A stretch of DNA of 41,964 nt. Source: Alistipes sp. (lineage in GTDB: Bacteria; Bacteroidota; Bacteroidia; Bacteroidales; Rikenellaceae). The notes below the pieces were generated by a model. That model saw nothing but the letters and a program-made list of their open reading frames with translations. It made no database searches and was not told the DNA's origin. Positions 15,341-24,189 of this stretch are shown piece after piece. Within the stretch, counting starts at the first letter, position 1; every line of letters begins with the position of its first letter. The translations under genes were made by a program, and so were the position numbers. The stretch spans positions 1-41,964 of the forward strand of contig JAFVOR010000075.1 in assembly GCA_017505725.1 (NCBI GenBank). The letters run 5' to 3'.

Positions 15341-16876
15341 CTACCTTCCCCAGCTATCTCTATCCAATGTACGATAGTTTATCGCCTCGGCGATGTGTGT
15401 CGCTTCGATATTTTCGGAGTTGGCAAGGTCGGCTATTGTTCGCGCAACCTTGATAATACGGTCATAGGCACGAGCCGAGAGGTTTAGGCGACTCATAGCA
15501 TTTTCGAGCAATGCGCGTACCTCGCTACCGAGGGGGCAGAATGTGCGCAACATTGCCGAATTCATCATCGCGTTGGAGTGTATGGCAGTGCCTTTGAAGC
15601 GGCGTGATTGTATTTCGCGCGCAGCGATAACACGCTTGCGAATTTCAGCACTCGACTCCTCCTCTTGGTCGCCATTTATCTCCGACAATGGCACAGGCAC
15701 AACCTCGATATGCATATCGATACGGTCGAGCAGTGGTCCAGAAATGCGTGAGAAGTAGCGATTTATGGCAAAAGGTTGGCACGAACACTCCTTTGTCGGG
15801 TGGTTATAGTATCCGCACGGACAAGGATTCATCGCGCCTATAAGCGTAAAGTTCGATGGGTACTCCACACTATACTTTGCGCGCGAAATGGTTATCATTC
15901 TATCCTCTAACGGTTGGCGCAACACCTCCAAAACATTTCTGCCAAATTCGGGAAGTTCGTCAAGAAATAACACGCCGTTGTGCGCCAAACTGACCTCTCC
16001 GGGTTGTGGCGACTGACCTCCTCCGATAAGAGCAACCTGCGAGGTGAGATGGTGCGGAGCGCGGAATGGGCGTTTAGTCATTAAACCAACATTCTCACCC
16101 AACTTACCTGCTACAGAGTGTATTTTTGTCGCCTCGACAGCCTCTTCCAACGACATTGGCGGCATAATCGTAGGCATACGGCGTGCTAACATTGTCTTTC
16201 CCGAGCCGGGCGCACCAATCATCAGTACATTGTGTCCTCCTGCGGCAGCAATCTCCAAGGCACGCTTCACATCGTGCTGTCCCTTAACATCGGCAAAGTC
16301 CTCGGCGTAGAGGCTCTGTTCCTCCTCGGCTGTTGCTACATTTCCTACGGCAGGCGAGATATCTATTTCGTTGTTGAGATAGGCGATAACTTCCGAGAGC
16401 GTCTTTACGGGGATAACCTCGATACCATCTACCACAGCTGCTTCGTGCGCACTTGCCTCTGCTACGACAATGCGTTGCAGACCACTCTCCTTCGCCATAA
16501 CTGCGAGTGGTAAGATACCTCGCACGGGCTTCACAGCACCATCGAGCGAGAGCTCGCCCACGAACATTGTGTCGGCAAGTCGTGTGTCGAGTATTTGTTG
16601 TGTTGCAGCGAGAATACCTACGGCAATAGGCAAATCGAAACCCGAGCCCTCCTTGCGGAGGTCGGCAGGGGCGAGATTTACAACCACCTTCTTGGCGGTC
16701 ATTCGGCGTTGCGAATTCTCGAAGGCGGAGCGAATACGCTGCTCGCTCTCCTTCACGGCATTGTCGGGCAGACCAACGAGAAAGAGTCCCAAGCCTCCGC
16801 CCGCGACATTCACCTCGACATCAACCTTAACAGCCTTAATGCCAACTATCGCTCCTGCAAAACACTTTACAAACAT
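15341..16876 (-). CDS. YifB family Mg-chelatase-like AAA+ ATPase
   Basis: The 511-residue protein is full length for YifB/ComM-like proteins. Residues 1-170 are a Lon-protease-like S5 domain without an evident active site (LVGLPDNAVKESEQR, VVVNLAPADLRKEG). A linker and an AAA+ core follow: Walker A GAPGSGKTML (221-230), Walker B LFLDELPEF, and the cysteine-rich MNPCPCGYYNHPTKECSC. The C-terminal domain ends in NYRTLDRDSWGR. ComM of this family promotes branch migration during transformation in proteobacteria, and comF and priA lie in the same run. A role in DNA uptake or recombination is plausible but not shown by sequence. Confidence 0.93.
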   Translation of the reverse strand: MFVKCFAGAIVGIKAVKVDVEVNVAGGGLGLFLVGLPDNAVKESEQRIRSAFENSQRRMTAKKVVVNLAPADLRKEGSGFDLPIAVGILAATQQILDTRLADTMFVGELSLDGAVKPVRGILPLAVMAKESGLQRIVVAEASAHEAAVVDGIEVIPVKTLSEVIAYLNNEIDISPAVGNVATAEEEQSLYAEDFADVKGQHDVKRALEIAAAGGHNVLMIGAPGSGKTMLARRMPTIMPPMSLEEAVEATKIHSVAGKLGENVGLMTKRPFRAPHHLTSQVALIGGGQSPQPGEVSLAHNGVLFLDELPEFGRNVLEVLRQPLEDRMITISRAKYSVEYPSNFTLIGAMNPCPCGYYNHPTKECSCQPFAINRYFSRISGPLLDRIDMHIEVVPVPLSEINGDQEEESSAEIRKRVIAAREIQSRRFKGTAIHSNAMMNSAMLRTFCPLGSEVRALLENAMSRLNLSARAYDRIIKVARTIADLANSENIEATHIAEAINYRTLDRDSWGR

Positions 16877-16888
16877 TGCTCTCGGCTT

Positions 16889-19342
16889 TTATAGATTCGC
16901 ATCTGTTTTATAGTCACCCGATGTAAGGGTGTAGTCTGTGCCATTGGTAATCTTTGTTTCGGTATATTCGTTGCCGAATCTATCAATGGCTACAACCTTT
17001 ATTGCCGCATCCTTATTCTTCAGCTCATACTTATACATATGGTAGTTGTTCGACCAGCAGTTTCCAAGGGGTCCTCCATTCTTGTAGCGGCTCTGGATAC
17101 CCATCAACAGACCTGCGGTATAGAGATCCTGACCTGTAGTCACATCCGCTGCAAAGCGGAACGGATTCTGGGCTGTGCCATCTCCGATAAGGGTAGACAT
17201 CGAATAGTTCGATGATGGAAGCAGGGTCATATCTCCCGAATAGACATCGTCCTCATAGACTTTTATTGTCCACTTCGAGTCGGCATTATAGACATTTGCC
17301 AACAACACATTCTCTGCAAAGTTAAACTTGTAGAAGCCCTTCACACCATCGGGGTTATCCGTAGTGCCTGGTGCACTCGGCATCGCAGCACCCGTTACGG
17401 CATCACCACGATAGAGGCGCATCTGTTGCGAGCGGCTATCCAATCGTTTGTTATACGCCATTCGATACCAATCGCTAAAGGTTGCCCCCTCACCGATAAA
17501 TACATTGTAACCATTCGGAGTGCCATCCTCGCCCATCTTGCAGAACCAGCTCGCGCCACATATCGCACCTAAATTGTGCTCGAAAACCTTTTTGGTAGAG
17601 CCACTCGTAGGATAGTTGCGCTGAATATGCGAATGTCCCGTAAAGATGTGCGCCTCCTTGTACTCGCCCAGCAATGCTGTGACCTCGGCAATATGATTCT
17701 TGCTCTCGTTGTGCATCTTGATATGAGCACCCAGCACCACCATCTTCTCCTTCGGTACAAGCGCCAAGTCCTGCTTCAACCACTCCCACTGTGCATCGGT
17801 GAAGCCGACCTCGTAGTTGTTGCTGGTGGTATTTGTGGAGTAGATGATATTTCGCATAACCACAATATGCGCATCACCTCGATTGAACGAGTAGTTCACA
17901 GGCCCGAATACATCCTCGTAGTCACGCTGCGCCTTCAGGTTGAAGGTCGAACTCGTAGCATCGCTCTGCGCTGGATTCGAGTCGTTGTAGTAGGTGTTAT
18001 CGTGATTGCCCATCGTATTGAAGAGTGGGAATCCAAACCTATTGTTGGCAAGAAGTGCGCGAACATTAAGACGCTCCGAACTAGTGTTCTTGCTATTCGA
18101 ATTGTCTATCAAATCACCCAACGCAACACCGTAGCACGGGATACTCTGCTTCACCTCGCTGGCGTGCTTAAGGATGCTAGGCAGAGCCTCGCGCTCGAAT
18201 CGAGTCTGACGATATGAGGTCGAAATATGCAAATCGGTCAAGACAAAGAGGGCAAACTTTGACTCCTTGCCACCCGCGAGTGGCTTCAGTGTAAAGTCGT
18301 AGTCTCTCTTTTCAGGCGAGTATCGCTGATAGAAGCAAGGCTGGCCATATTCGTTGATTGGCACCTCGTATTCGGATGGAAGAGAGATGAAGATATACCA
18401 CGCATCGGGCGAAACAATCATCGAGTAGTAGCCATTTGCGCCACTCTCCACCACCGAAAATCCATCGCTCACAGCCACGCCCTCGAGACCCCTGCCCGAG
18501 CTATCGCGAACATAACCGCAAACTACGACATTAACATCGAGTTCGTCACTCTCCTCGCCCATCGACGGGAGGCTGATGGAGGTTCCTGACTGATAGGTGA
18601 CACTCTTGAACTCGCGCACCACGCCCGCCTTGAGCGTCGCACCGCCCCACGCCATCACCATCTTCTCGCCAGAGGCCTCGATAAACTCCAACTGACAAGC
18701 GCCCGTAGCGACTGCCGGAAGGGCAATATTGAAGATAGACTCGGAGGTCGAAAGCGCAAAGTTGTCGGGAAGGTCGTAGGTCACCACATTGGCGACATCG
18801 GCTGTTTGTGTCAGCGTGCCACTCTTGCAATCGACATCAAACTCGCCCGCAATGCTCCTCTCCGATGTGATGACAATCTTGTCGAGCAACACCTCGCTAT
18901 TCGCCCTCACCGCAAAGCGCAACACGCCTGCAAGATGTCGCATAGTTATAGTCTCGTCGGCACTTGGCACATAGCCACACATCGGTGCGCTACCCTCGGC
19001 AAAAGTACCCTCGACATAGTTCTGCTCGGCAGCAAATGTCACCTTTGAACCTGACGGATAGAGGATATTGAGCGGATAGTTCACCACCGAAGGGAACGAG
19101 AATTGCGCTCGACTTGGGTTGTTCTCGTCGATAAGAGCCTCCGACGACTCAACGCCATTGGCCGAAATCTTGTCGCCCTCGCTCCAATAGACGGGGTAGG
19201 TCACACCCACCTTCTCGCCCAACGAGGTGCGGGTTGCGGGCAACGAGATGGTCAACTCCGATGACCCTCTCACAATTTCCTCGCGCTGACAACCCGTCAA
19301 AAGAAGCGCAAGGGCAAAAAATATCAAACACAGGTTTCGCAT
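16889..19342 (-). CDS. Fimbrillin-like/calcineurin phosphoesterase fusion lipoprotein (copy 2)
   Basis: The 817-residue protein has lipobox LTGC (Cys18). Residues about 28-255 look like a fimbrillin/Mfa-type beta domain, with PATRTS (Arg38), PVYWSEGDKIS and an RHLAGVLRFAV core strand. Residues about 270-355 are a carboxypeptidase-regulatory-like domain (GYVRDSSGRGLEGVAVSDG). A calcineurin-type metallophosphoesterase follows, with the metal set DLH (Asp370, His372), GD (Asp410), GNHD (Asn446, His447), GAH (His540) and GHSH (His570, His572). A C-terminal beta domain ends with a DRFGNEY strand. It begins one base after its tandem paralogue. Substrate unknown; it should act outside the cytoplasm. 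Confidence 0.88.
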   Translation of the reverse strand: MRNLCLIFFALALLLTGCQREEIVRGSSELTISLPATRTSLGEKVGVTYPVYWSEGDKISANGVESSEALIDENNPSRAQFSFPSVVNYPLNILYPSGSKVTFAAEQNYVEGTFAEGSAPMCGYVPSADETITMRHLAGVLRFAVRANSEVLLDKIVITSERSIAGEFDVDCKSGTLTQTADVANVVTYDLPDNFALSTSESIFNIALPAVATGACQLEFIEASGEKMVMAWGGATLKAGVVREFKSVTYQSGTSISLPSMGEESDELDVNVVVCGYVRDSSGRGLEGVAVSDGFSVVESGANGYYSMIVSPDAWYIFISLPSEYEVPINEYGQPCFYQRYSPEKRDYDFTLKPLAGGKESKFALFVLTDLHISTSYRQTRFEREALPSILKHASEVKQSIPCYGVALGDLIDNSNSKNTSSERLNVRALLANNRFGFPLFNTMGNHDNTYYNDSNPAQSDATSSTFNLKAQRDYEDVFGPVNYSFNRGDAHIVVMRNIIYSTNTTSNNYEVGFTDAQWEWLKQDLALVPKEKMVVLGAHIKMHNESKNHIAEVTALLGEYKEAHIFTGHSHIQRNYPTSGSTKKVFEHNLGAICGASWFCKMGEDGTPNGYNVFIGEGATFSDWYRMAYNKRLDSRSQQMRLYRGDAVTGAAMPSAPGTTDNPDGVKGFYKFNFAENVLLANVYNADSKWTIKVYEDDVYSGDMTLLPSSNYSMSTLIGDGTAQNPFRFAADVTTGQDLYTAGLLMGIQSRYKNGGPLGNCWSNNYHMYKYELKNKDAAIKVVAIDRFGNEYTETKITNGTDYTLTSGDYKTDANL

Positions 19343-19343
19343 T

Positions 19344-21746
19344 TTACCAGCTTATTGTTCGTGAATAGTTATTTCCGAAGCGGTCGGTCACGGTGAATGT
19401 TCCCGAGCCTGTAGCACGGCTTTCAGGTGCCCTGAAAAGGGTATGATGGGTATTGTGCTTATTCATCGCAGCGTGCTCAATATAGTCGCTGATTTTCGAC
19501 AAAGTGCTACAGTAGGTCGAATAGAATATGCGCATCTCCTTCCAAGCCATATTATACGAAACAGGCGTTGTGTATGAGATATGCTCCATCTCTACGCCAT
19601 TGTACTTTGGAGTACCCCACTTGTCGTCCCACAAATATATATCGAGATAGACATTGCCATCGCCATAGACACTTGGTGCAAAACCGTGCATCTGATACTC
19701 CTCCGAGAGGGTCTCGCCCGTATCTTTCATCTTGGCGACACCATCCACAAAGTCCCAATCGCGGTGGGTGTAGGCAGGAGCACCCGTAGTGTAGGAGAAG
19801 TTGCCTGCTATGTAGTCTGCCTGATAGATTGTAGGCTTGAACCTCCACGACACATCCTCGCCATCGACCTCAACGATAGTATATCCTCGTGGCGTTCCCG
19901 AGGCACAGAACTCGTTGGTCCACAGCTCGCCCGTTGAACGAGCCAAGGTGTGCACCTCAACATTTTTGAGTTTTGACGATGCATCGTAGTTGTAGTTGAA
20001 TGTCACGTGGGTATGTCCTGCCCAAGCGTGCACCTTCTTGTACTTGGCAAAGAGCTCGGCATAATCTGCACCGTGCTTTGTGTTTGAACTTGTGGTGTAG
20101 TCACCAAGGCTCTTTGTCTTGAACATAGGGGCGTGAGTTGCTACAAAGATGGTTGTATTCTCATCGACATAGCTCATATCGTTCTGTAGCCACTCCCACT
20201 CGATGTCGGTCAAACCGTACGAATAGCCACTCTTCGATACCTTTCCATCCACAACCTTCATAATGAGGTTATCCAACACTACAAGGTGAATCTTACCCAG
20301 ATTTACCGAGTAGTAGGATGGGCCAAAATATTGCTCAAACACCCTTGCGCCATCTCTATCTGTTGTAGCGGTGTAGTCGTGATCGTGGTTGCCTATCACA
20401 TTGAAGACCTGCACCCCCGAGGCACGCATACCTGCGGTGTAGGTAGGATAGAGCGACATATTTTCGTGAACGATATCGCCCAACATCAGACCATAGACCT
20501 CGCGGTCGGTAATCTTCGCACGTGTCTCCTTCATATCTTGGTAGAAGTTTTCGCAGATATCCAACGAGTGGAAGGCAAAGCGGTCGTAGCTCGAACTCTT
20601 GGCACGAGGCTGAGGGTCGGCTCCGACAAAGACGGTATAACGATTGGCATCGCCCTCGATAGGCTCGAATTCGAAATCGGCAATACAGCTTCGATTCACG
20701 CGCTCTCTCTGGGTGATGGCGTGATAGAAGAGTGGCATACCCTCCTTATTATTCACTGCTCGGTAGCCCGATGGGATGGTCACAAAGATATGTTTTGATG
20801 CCGAGAAATCTGTTTTTAGTCTATAGAAACCTTTATCGTCTGTGCAGGTGCAATTTCTTCCATCCGAAACCACCACGCCACCCAATGGGTTGCCATTGGT
20901 GTCGCGGACATAGCCCTGAGATTCGCAATTGATAAAATCATCCTCTTCGACACCGAAAGGGAGCAAGGTGCAGAGAGTTTTCGGGGTGTAGATGATGCTG
21001 CTAAACTCTCGCATAACGCCTGCCGAGAGCGAATTGCCACCCCAAGCAGCAACCATCTTCTCGCCATTCGAGTCGACGAACTCTACGGTGCAGTCGCCAA
21101 CCTCAATAGCAGGCAATGCTACATAGAAAATATGCTCCGACGATGTCGAAAGCTGCGTGTTTGCGATATAGGTGACGCTGTGCGGACCTTCACCTACGGG
21201 TGCGATTGCGCCACGCTGACAATCAACTGCGAACTCACCTGCAAGTTGTGCACCCGGCGAGGTGATGACAATCTTGTGGAGAGTAACTCCCTCGATACGC
21301 GCCTTTACAGGGAAGCGCAACAGCACCGCAAGGTGCTTCATAGTAATGGCTTCGCCCTTGTTCGCTGCATAGCCGCACATTGGCACACTACCCTCGGCAA
21401 AGGTGCCTTCGGCATAGCTCTGCTCGGCAGGGAATCTCACTTTCGTGCCCGCCGGATAGAGAATATTGAGTGGATAATTCACCGTTTCATCGAACGAAAA
21501 CTGTGCTCGGCTCGGATTTGCCCCATCGATTACAGCCTCCGACGACGCTACGCCATTGACCGAAATTTTATCGCCCTCGCTCCAATAGACCGGATAAGTT
21601 CCATCCACCTTCTCGCCCAATGAGGTACGAGTGTGCGGAATCGAGATTTCAAGCGAGGTAACACCATCAATAATTGCCGTCCTATCGGTCTGGCAAGCGG
21701 TAAAGGCCATTCCGACAAGAAGTAAAAGTTTCAAAAAGCTCTTCAT
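19344..21746 (-). CDS. Fimbrillin-like/calcineurin phosphoesterase fusion lipoprotein (copy 1)
   Basis: The 800-residue protein has the same layout as the next gene. It has lipobox TAC (Cys18), a fimbrillin-like domain (about 30-255, HTRTSLGEK with Arg40, PVYWSEGDKIS), a regulatory-like beta domain (about 275-360) and a metallophosphoesterase. Here the first metal motif is DPQ (Asp377, Gln379) rather than DxH; then GD (Asp423), GNHD (Asn453, His454), ATH (His538) and GHTH (His578, His580). The Asp-x-Gln form may alter metal preference or substrate. It starts 33 bases after dnaB. The N-terminal domains of the two paralogues are much closer to each other than to the fimbrial operon proteins, so this is a local duplication. 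Confidence 0.88.
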   Translation of the reverse strand: MKSFLKLLLLVGMAFTACQTDRTAIIDGVTSLEISIPHTRTSLGEKVDGTYPVYWSEGDKISVNGVASSEAVIDGANPSRAQFSFDETVNYPLNILYPAGTKVRFPAEQSYAEGTFAEGSVPMCGYAANKGEAITMKHLAVLLRFPVKARIEGVTLHKIVITSPGAQLAGEFAVDCQRGAIAPVGEGPHSVTYIANTQLSTSSEHIFYVALPAIEVGDCTVEFVDSNGEKMVAAWGGNSLSAGVMREFSSIIYTPKTLCTLLPFGVEEDDFINCESQGYVRDTNGNPLGGVVVSDGRNCTCTDDKGFYRLKTDFSASKHIFVTIPSGYRAVNNKEGMPLFYHAITQRERVNRSCIADFEFEPIEGDANRYTVFVGADPQPRAKSSSYDRFAFHSLDICENFYQDMKETRAKITDREVYGLMLGDIVHENMSLYPTYTAGMRASGVQVFNVIGNHDHDYTATTDRDGARVFEQYFGPSYYSVNLGKIHLVVLDNLIMKVVDGKVSKSGYSYGLTDIEWEWLQNDMSYVDENTTIFVATHAPMFKTKSLGDYTTSSNTKHGADYAELFAKYKKVHAWAGHTHVTFNYNYDASSKLKNVEVHTLARSTGELWTNEFCASGTPRGYTIVEVDGEDVSWRFKPTIYQADYIAGNFSYTTGAPAYTHRDWDFVDGVAKMKDTGETLSEEYQMHGFAPSVYGDGNVYLDIYLWDDKWGTPKYNGVEMEHISYTTPVSYNMAWKEMRIFYSTYCSTLSKISDYIEHAAMNKHNTHHTLFRAPESRATGSGTFTVTDRFGNNYSRTISW

Positions 21747-21779
21747 ATAAACGAGTCTTTGGTTGGTTATAAATTTTGG

Positions 21780-23300
21780 TTAGAAAGGTGCAAATTCGGT
21801 GCTTGTAGCGTTCTGCAGAGCCGACTGCGATGATGATTGGAGTGGTGCGCTCTCGATATCGTCATACTGCTCGATTGGCGGCTGACCCATACCCGTGTTG
21901 ATCTGATCCCAATTGGTAAACTTCGCCTGATCCTTGATAAAACGCAACTTCACATCGTCGACTGCGCCATTACGGTGCTTCGCCACGATAAACTCTGCCA
22001 AGCCCTCAACCGGATCCTCTCCCGGACCTGCGGTGAAGCCATAATACTCGGGACGGTGGATGAATGCCACAAGGTCGGCATCCTGCTCGATAGCACCCGA
22101 CTCACGAAGGTCGCTCAACTGCGGACGCTTCGAGCCTCCACGCGACTCGGTGGCACGGCTCAACTGCGAGAGGGCGATGATAGGGACATTCAACTCCTTG
22201 GCAATACCCTTCAGCGAGCGCGAGATGAATGCCACCTCCTGCTCACGGTTGCCCTTGTCGCCGTGACCTGCGGCGGTCATCAGCTGCAAGTAGTCGACCA
22301 TAATGATCTTGATATCGTTGTTTGCCTTCAGACGACGCACCTTCGAGCGGAACTCGAAGATGGACAACGCCGGCGTATCGTCGATATAGAGAGGTGCCAT
22401 ACCCAACGCCTTGGTGTTGGTCTCGAGGCTCTTCCACTCCGATGGGGTGAGCTTACCGCTACGGATAGTCTGACCACTGATACCTGTCTCGGCGCAGACC
22501 AGACGAGTCATCAACTGCACCGACGACATCTCCAACGAGAAAAATGCTACCGGAGCGTCGTAGTCTACCGCCATATTGCGTGCCATCGTAAGGGTGAAGG
22601 CAGTCTTACCCATTGCAGGACGAGCCGCAATGATGATGAGGTCGGATGGTTGCCAACCGAGTGTGAGGTTGTCCAGATCGGTGAAACCTGTGCAGACACC
22701 GCTATAGCGCGAATCATTCTCGGCAGCCTTCTCAATCTGACGGATAGTGGCACGGAGGATATCGCTCGCAGTCTGCACCGAACGCTTGACATAGCCCTCG
22801 GTTATCTTGAGTACCTCACCCTCGGCATAGCCGATGAGGTCATTCACATCGATGGTGCTATCGTAGGAGCGACGCTGAATCTCGGTCGAGGCACGGATAA
22901 GTTCGCGCTGGATATGCTTCTGCGTGATGATTCGCGAGTGGAACTCGATGTTGGCAGCCGAAGCCACACGCTGGGTGAGTTGCGCAAGATAGCTCGCACC
23001 ACCCACCTTGGTCAGCTCACGCTTCGACTTGAGCTGATTGGTCACAGTGAAGAGGTCGATAGGTTGCTGCGCCAACGAAAGCTCGCTCATCACACGGAAT
23101 ATGAGACGGTGCTCCTCCTTGTAGAACGATGCCTCGGTGAGGTACTCCTGCACCTCGGTAATCTTGTCAGCCTCGAGCATCAAAGCTCCGAGCACAGCCT
23201 CCTCCAACTCAACTGCCTGCGGTGGTACTGTACCCAAGTTCTCGGGTACCAACTCATTGAAAGCCGCTTGGTTTCTGCTATTTTTATTCTCTCTTGCCAT
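21780..23300 (-). CDS. dnaB: Replicative DNA helicase
   Basis: The start at 23300 gives a normal 506-residue DnaB. The frame is open to 23396, but that extension overlaps the promoter. The N-terminal domain (PPQAVELEEAVLGALM) binds primase and forms the ring collar. The RecA-like C-terminal domain has Walker A ARPAMGKTAFTL, GFTDLDNLTLGWQ, the Walker B strand IIMVDYLQLM, the DnaB signature EVAFISRSLKGIAKEL and SQLSRATESR. It unwinds DNA at the replication fork. No intein is present. It lies downstream of comF with its own promoter and may be read through into the phosphoesterase genes. Confidence 0.97.
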   Translation of the reverse strand: MARENKNSRNQAAFNELVPENLGTVPPQAVELEEAVLGALMLEADKITEVQEYLTEASFYKEEHRLIFRVMSELSLAQQPIDLFTVTNQLKSKRELTKVGGASYLAQLTQRVASAANIEFHSRIITQKHIQRELIRASTEIQRRSYDSTIDVNDLIGYAEGEVLKITEGYVKRSVQTASDILRATIRQIEKAAENDSRYSGVCTGFTDLDNLTLGWQPSDLIIIAARPAMGKTAFTLTMARNMAVDYDAPVAFFSLEMSSVQLMTRLVCAETGISGQTIRSGKLTPSEWKSLETNTKALGMAPLYIDDTPALSIFEFRSKVRRLKANNDIKIIMVDYLQLMTAAGHGDKGNREQEVAFISRSLKGIAKELNVPIIALSQLSRATESRGGSKRPQLSDLRESGAIEQDADLVAFIHRPEYYGFTAGPGEDPVEGLAEFIVAKHRNGAVDDVKLRFIKDQAKFTNWDQINTGMGQPPIEQYDDIESAPLQSSSQSALQNATSTEFAPF

Positions 23301-23322
23301 ATCTCTTGTTCGTATTATCTCA

Positions 23323-23354
23323 CAAATGTAAACTTTTTTCTCCGTTTCGCCAAA
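23323..23354 (-). promoter_or_regulatory. Predicted promoter of dnaB
   Basis: On the minus strand TTTG (23351-23354), a gap of exactly 20 bases and TACATTTG (23323-23330) match the Bacteroidetes primary sigma consensus TTTG-N~20-TAnnTTTG. The predicted leader is about 15-20 bases. It is the best promoter match in the window. Confidence 0.7.
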
Positions 23355-23457
23355 CGCACATATACGCACGCGTGTTAAAAACCCTGTTAATAACAACTCG
23401 CAAGAGCGACAAACACGCTACTGATGCCACTCTATGCTGTTTATATCTTTTTGAAAA

Positions 23458-24189
23458 CTACACACCCGGTCGCCAACGGGTCGACGCAGCAAGTGTGGCA
23501 ATGCTTATGCGGACATCTCCCTCACAAGCGCGGATAATCTCCTCGGCACAAGCGCTTATGGTAGCGCCTGTAGTCAGGACATCGTCGACAAGCAGAATGT
23601 GTCTTCCACGCAATCTATCAACCCTGCGAACCTCGAATATGTCATCGACATTCACCCATCGTTCGGTGCGACTTTTGCTGGTTTGGCTATCGTTGTAACG
23701 CACTCGCTTGAGCGAGCGGAAATCGCACTCTACACCCATCCGTCGCGCCATACCAATCGCCAATAGTTCTGACTGGTTGTAGCCTCGCTTGATTCTGCGA
23801 CGATAGTGCAAGGGTACGGGCACAATTACATCCACATCGTCGTAGAGTCCGCCCATCTTCAACTCCTCGCCAAACCACTCGCCCATCTGCTGAGCAAAGA
23901 ACCAGCGGTTGTGATACTTGAAGTTGTAGATTATCGTGCGCCAATCCGAGCCCAACTCGAACCAGAACATCGCTGTCGCCTGCTCTACGGGGAAGAGGTT
24001 CTCGAATACACTCTTTATCGGATTCTCCTCCTGCGCAGCAAAGTCGGTGAGCGGTGCATTGTAGCGACACATCACGCAGATGCCACGCTCGTTTTCGCGC
24101 AGAGCCTCGCCACAAGCTATGCAGGTACGTGGCAGAAAGAGCGACGCTACATCCCTCAATACGCCCAATGCACTATATAATATCGACAT
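23458..24189 (-). CDS. comF: ComF family phosphoribosyltransferase-like protein
   Basis: The 243-residue protein starts with a four-Cys zinc site (Cys23, Cys26, Cys38, Cys41), followed by a type I phosphoribosyltransferase fold with VPVPLHYRRRIKRGYNQSELLA (about 123-145) and the PRPP loop ILLVDDVLTTGAT (198-210). ComF proteins act in natural transformation in several bacteria, probably helping single-stranded DNA handling inside the cell. The first 17 bases overlap the end of priA, so the two are translationally linked. Whether this organism is naturally competent is unknown. Confidence 0.92.
   Translation of the reverse strand: MSILYSALGVLRDVASLFLPRTCIACGEALRENERGICVMCRYNAPLTDFAAQEENPIKSVFENLFPVEQATAMFWFELGSDWRTIIYNFKYHNRWFFAQQMGEWFGEELKMGGLYDDVDVIVPVPLHYRRRIKRGYNQSELLAIGMARRMGVECDFRSLKRVRYNDSQTSKSRTERWVNVDDIFEVRRVDRLRGRHILLVDDVLTTGATISACAEEIIRACEGDVRISIATLAASTRWRPGV

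Noticed and set aside
21837..23378. 513-residue open frame on the + strand
   Set aside because: It is fully antisense to dnaB, has no recognisable domains, and mirrors dnaB codon structure.
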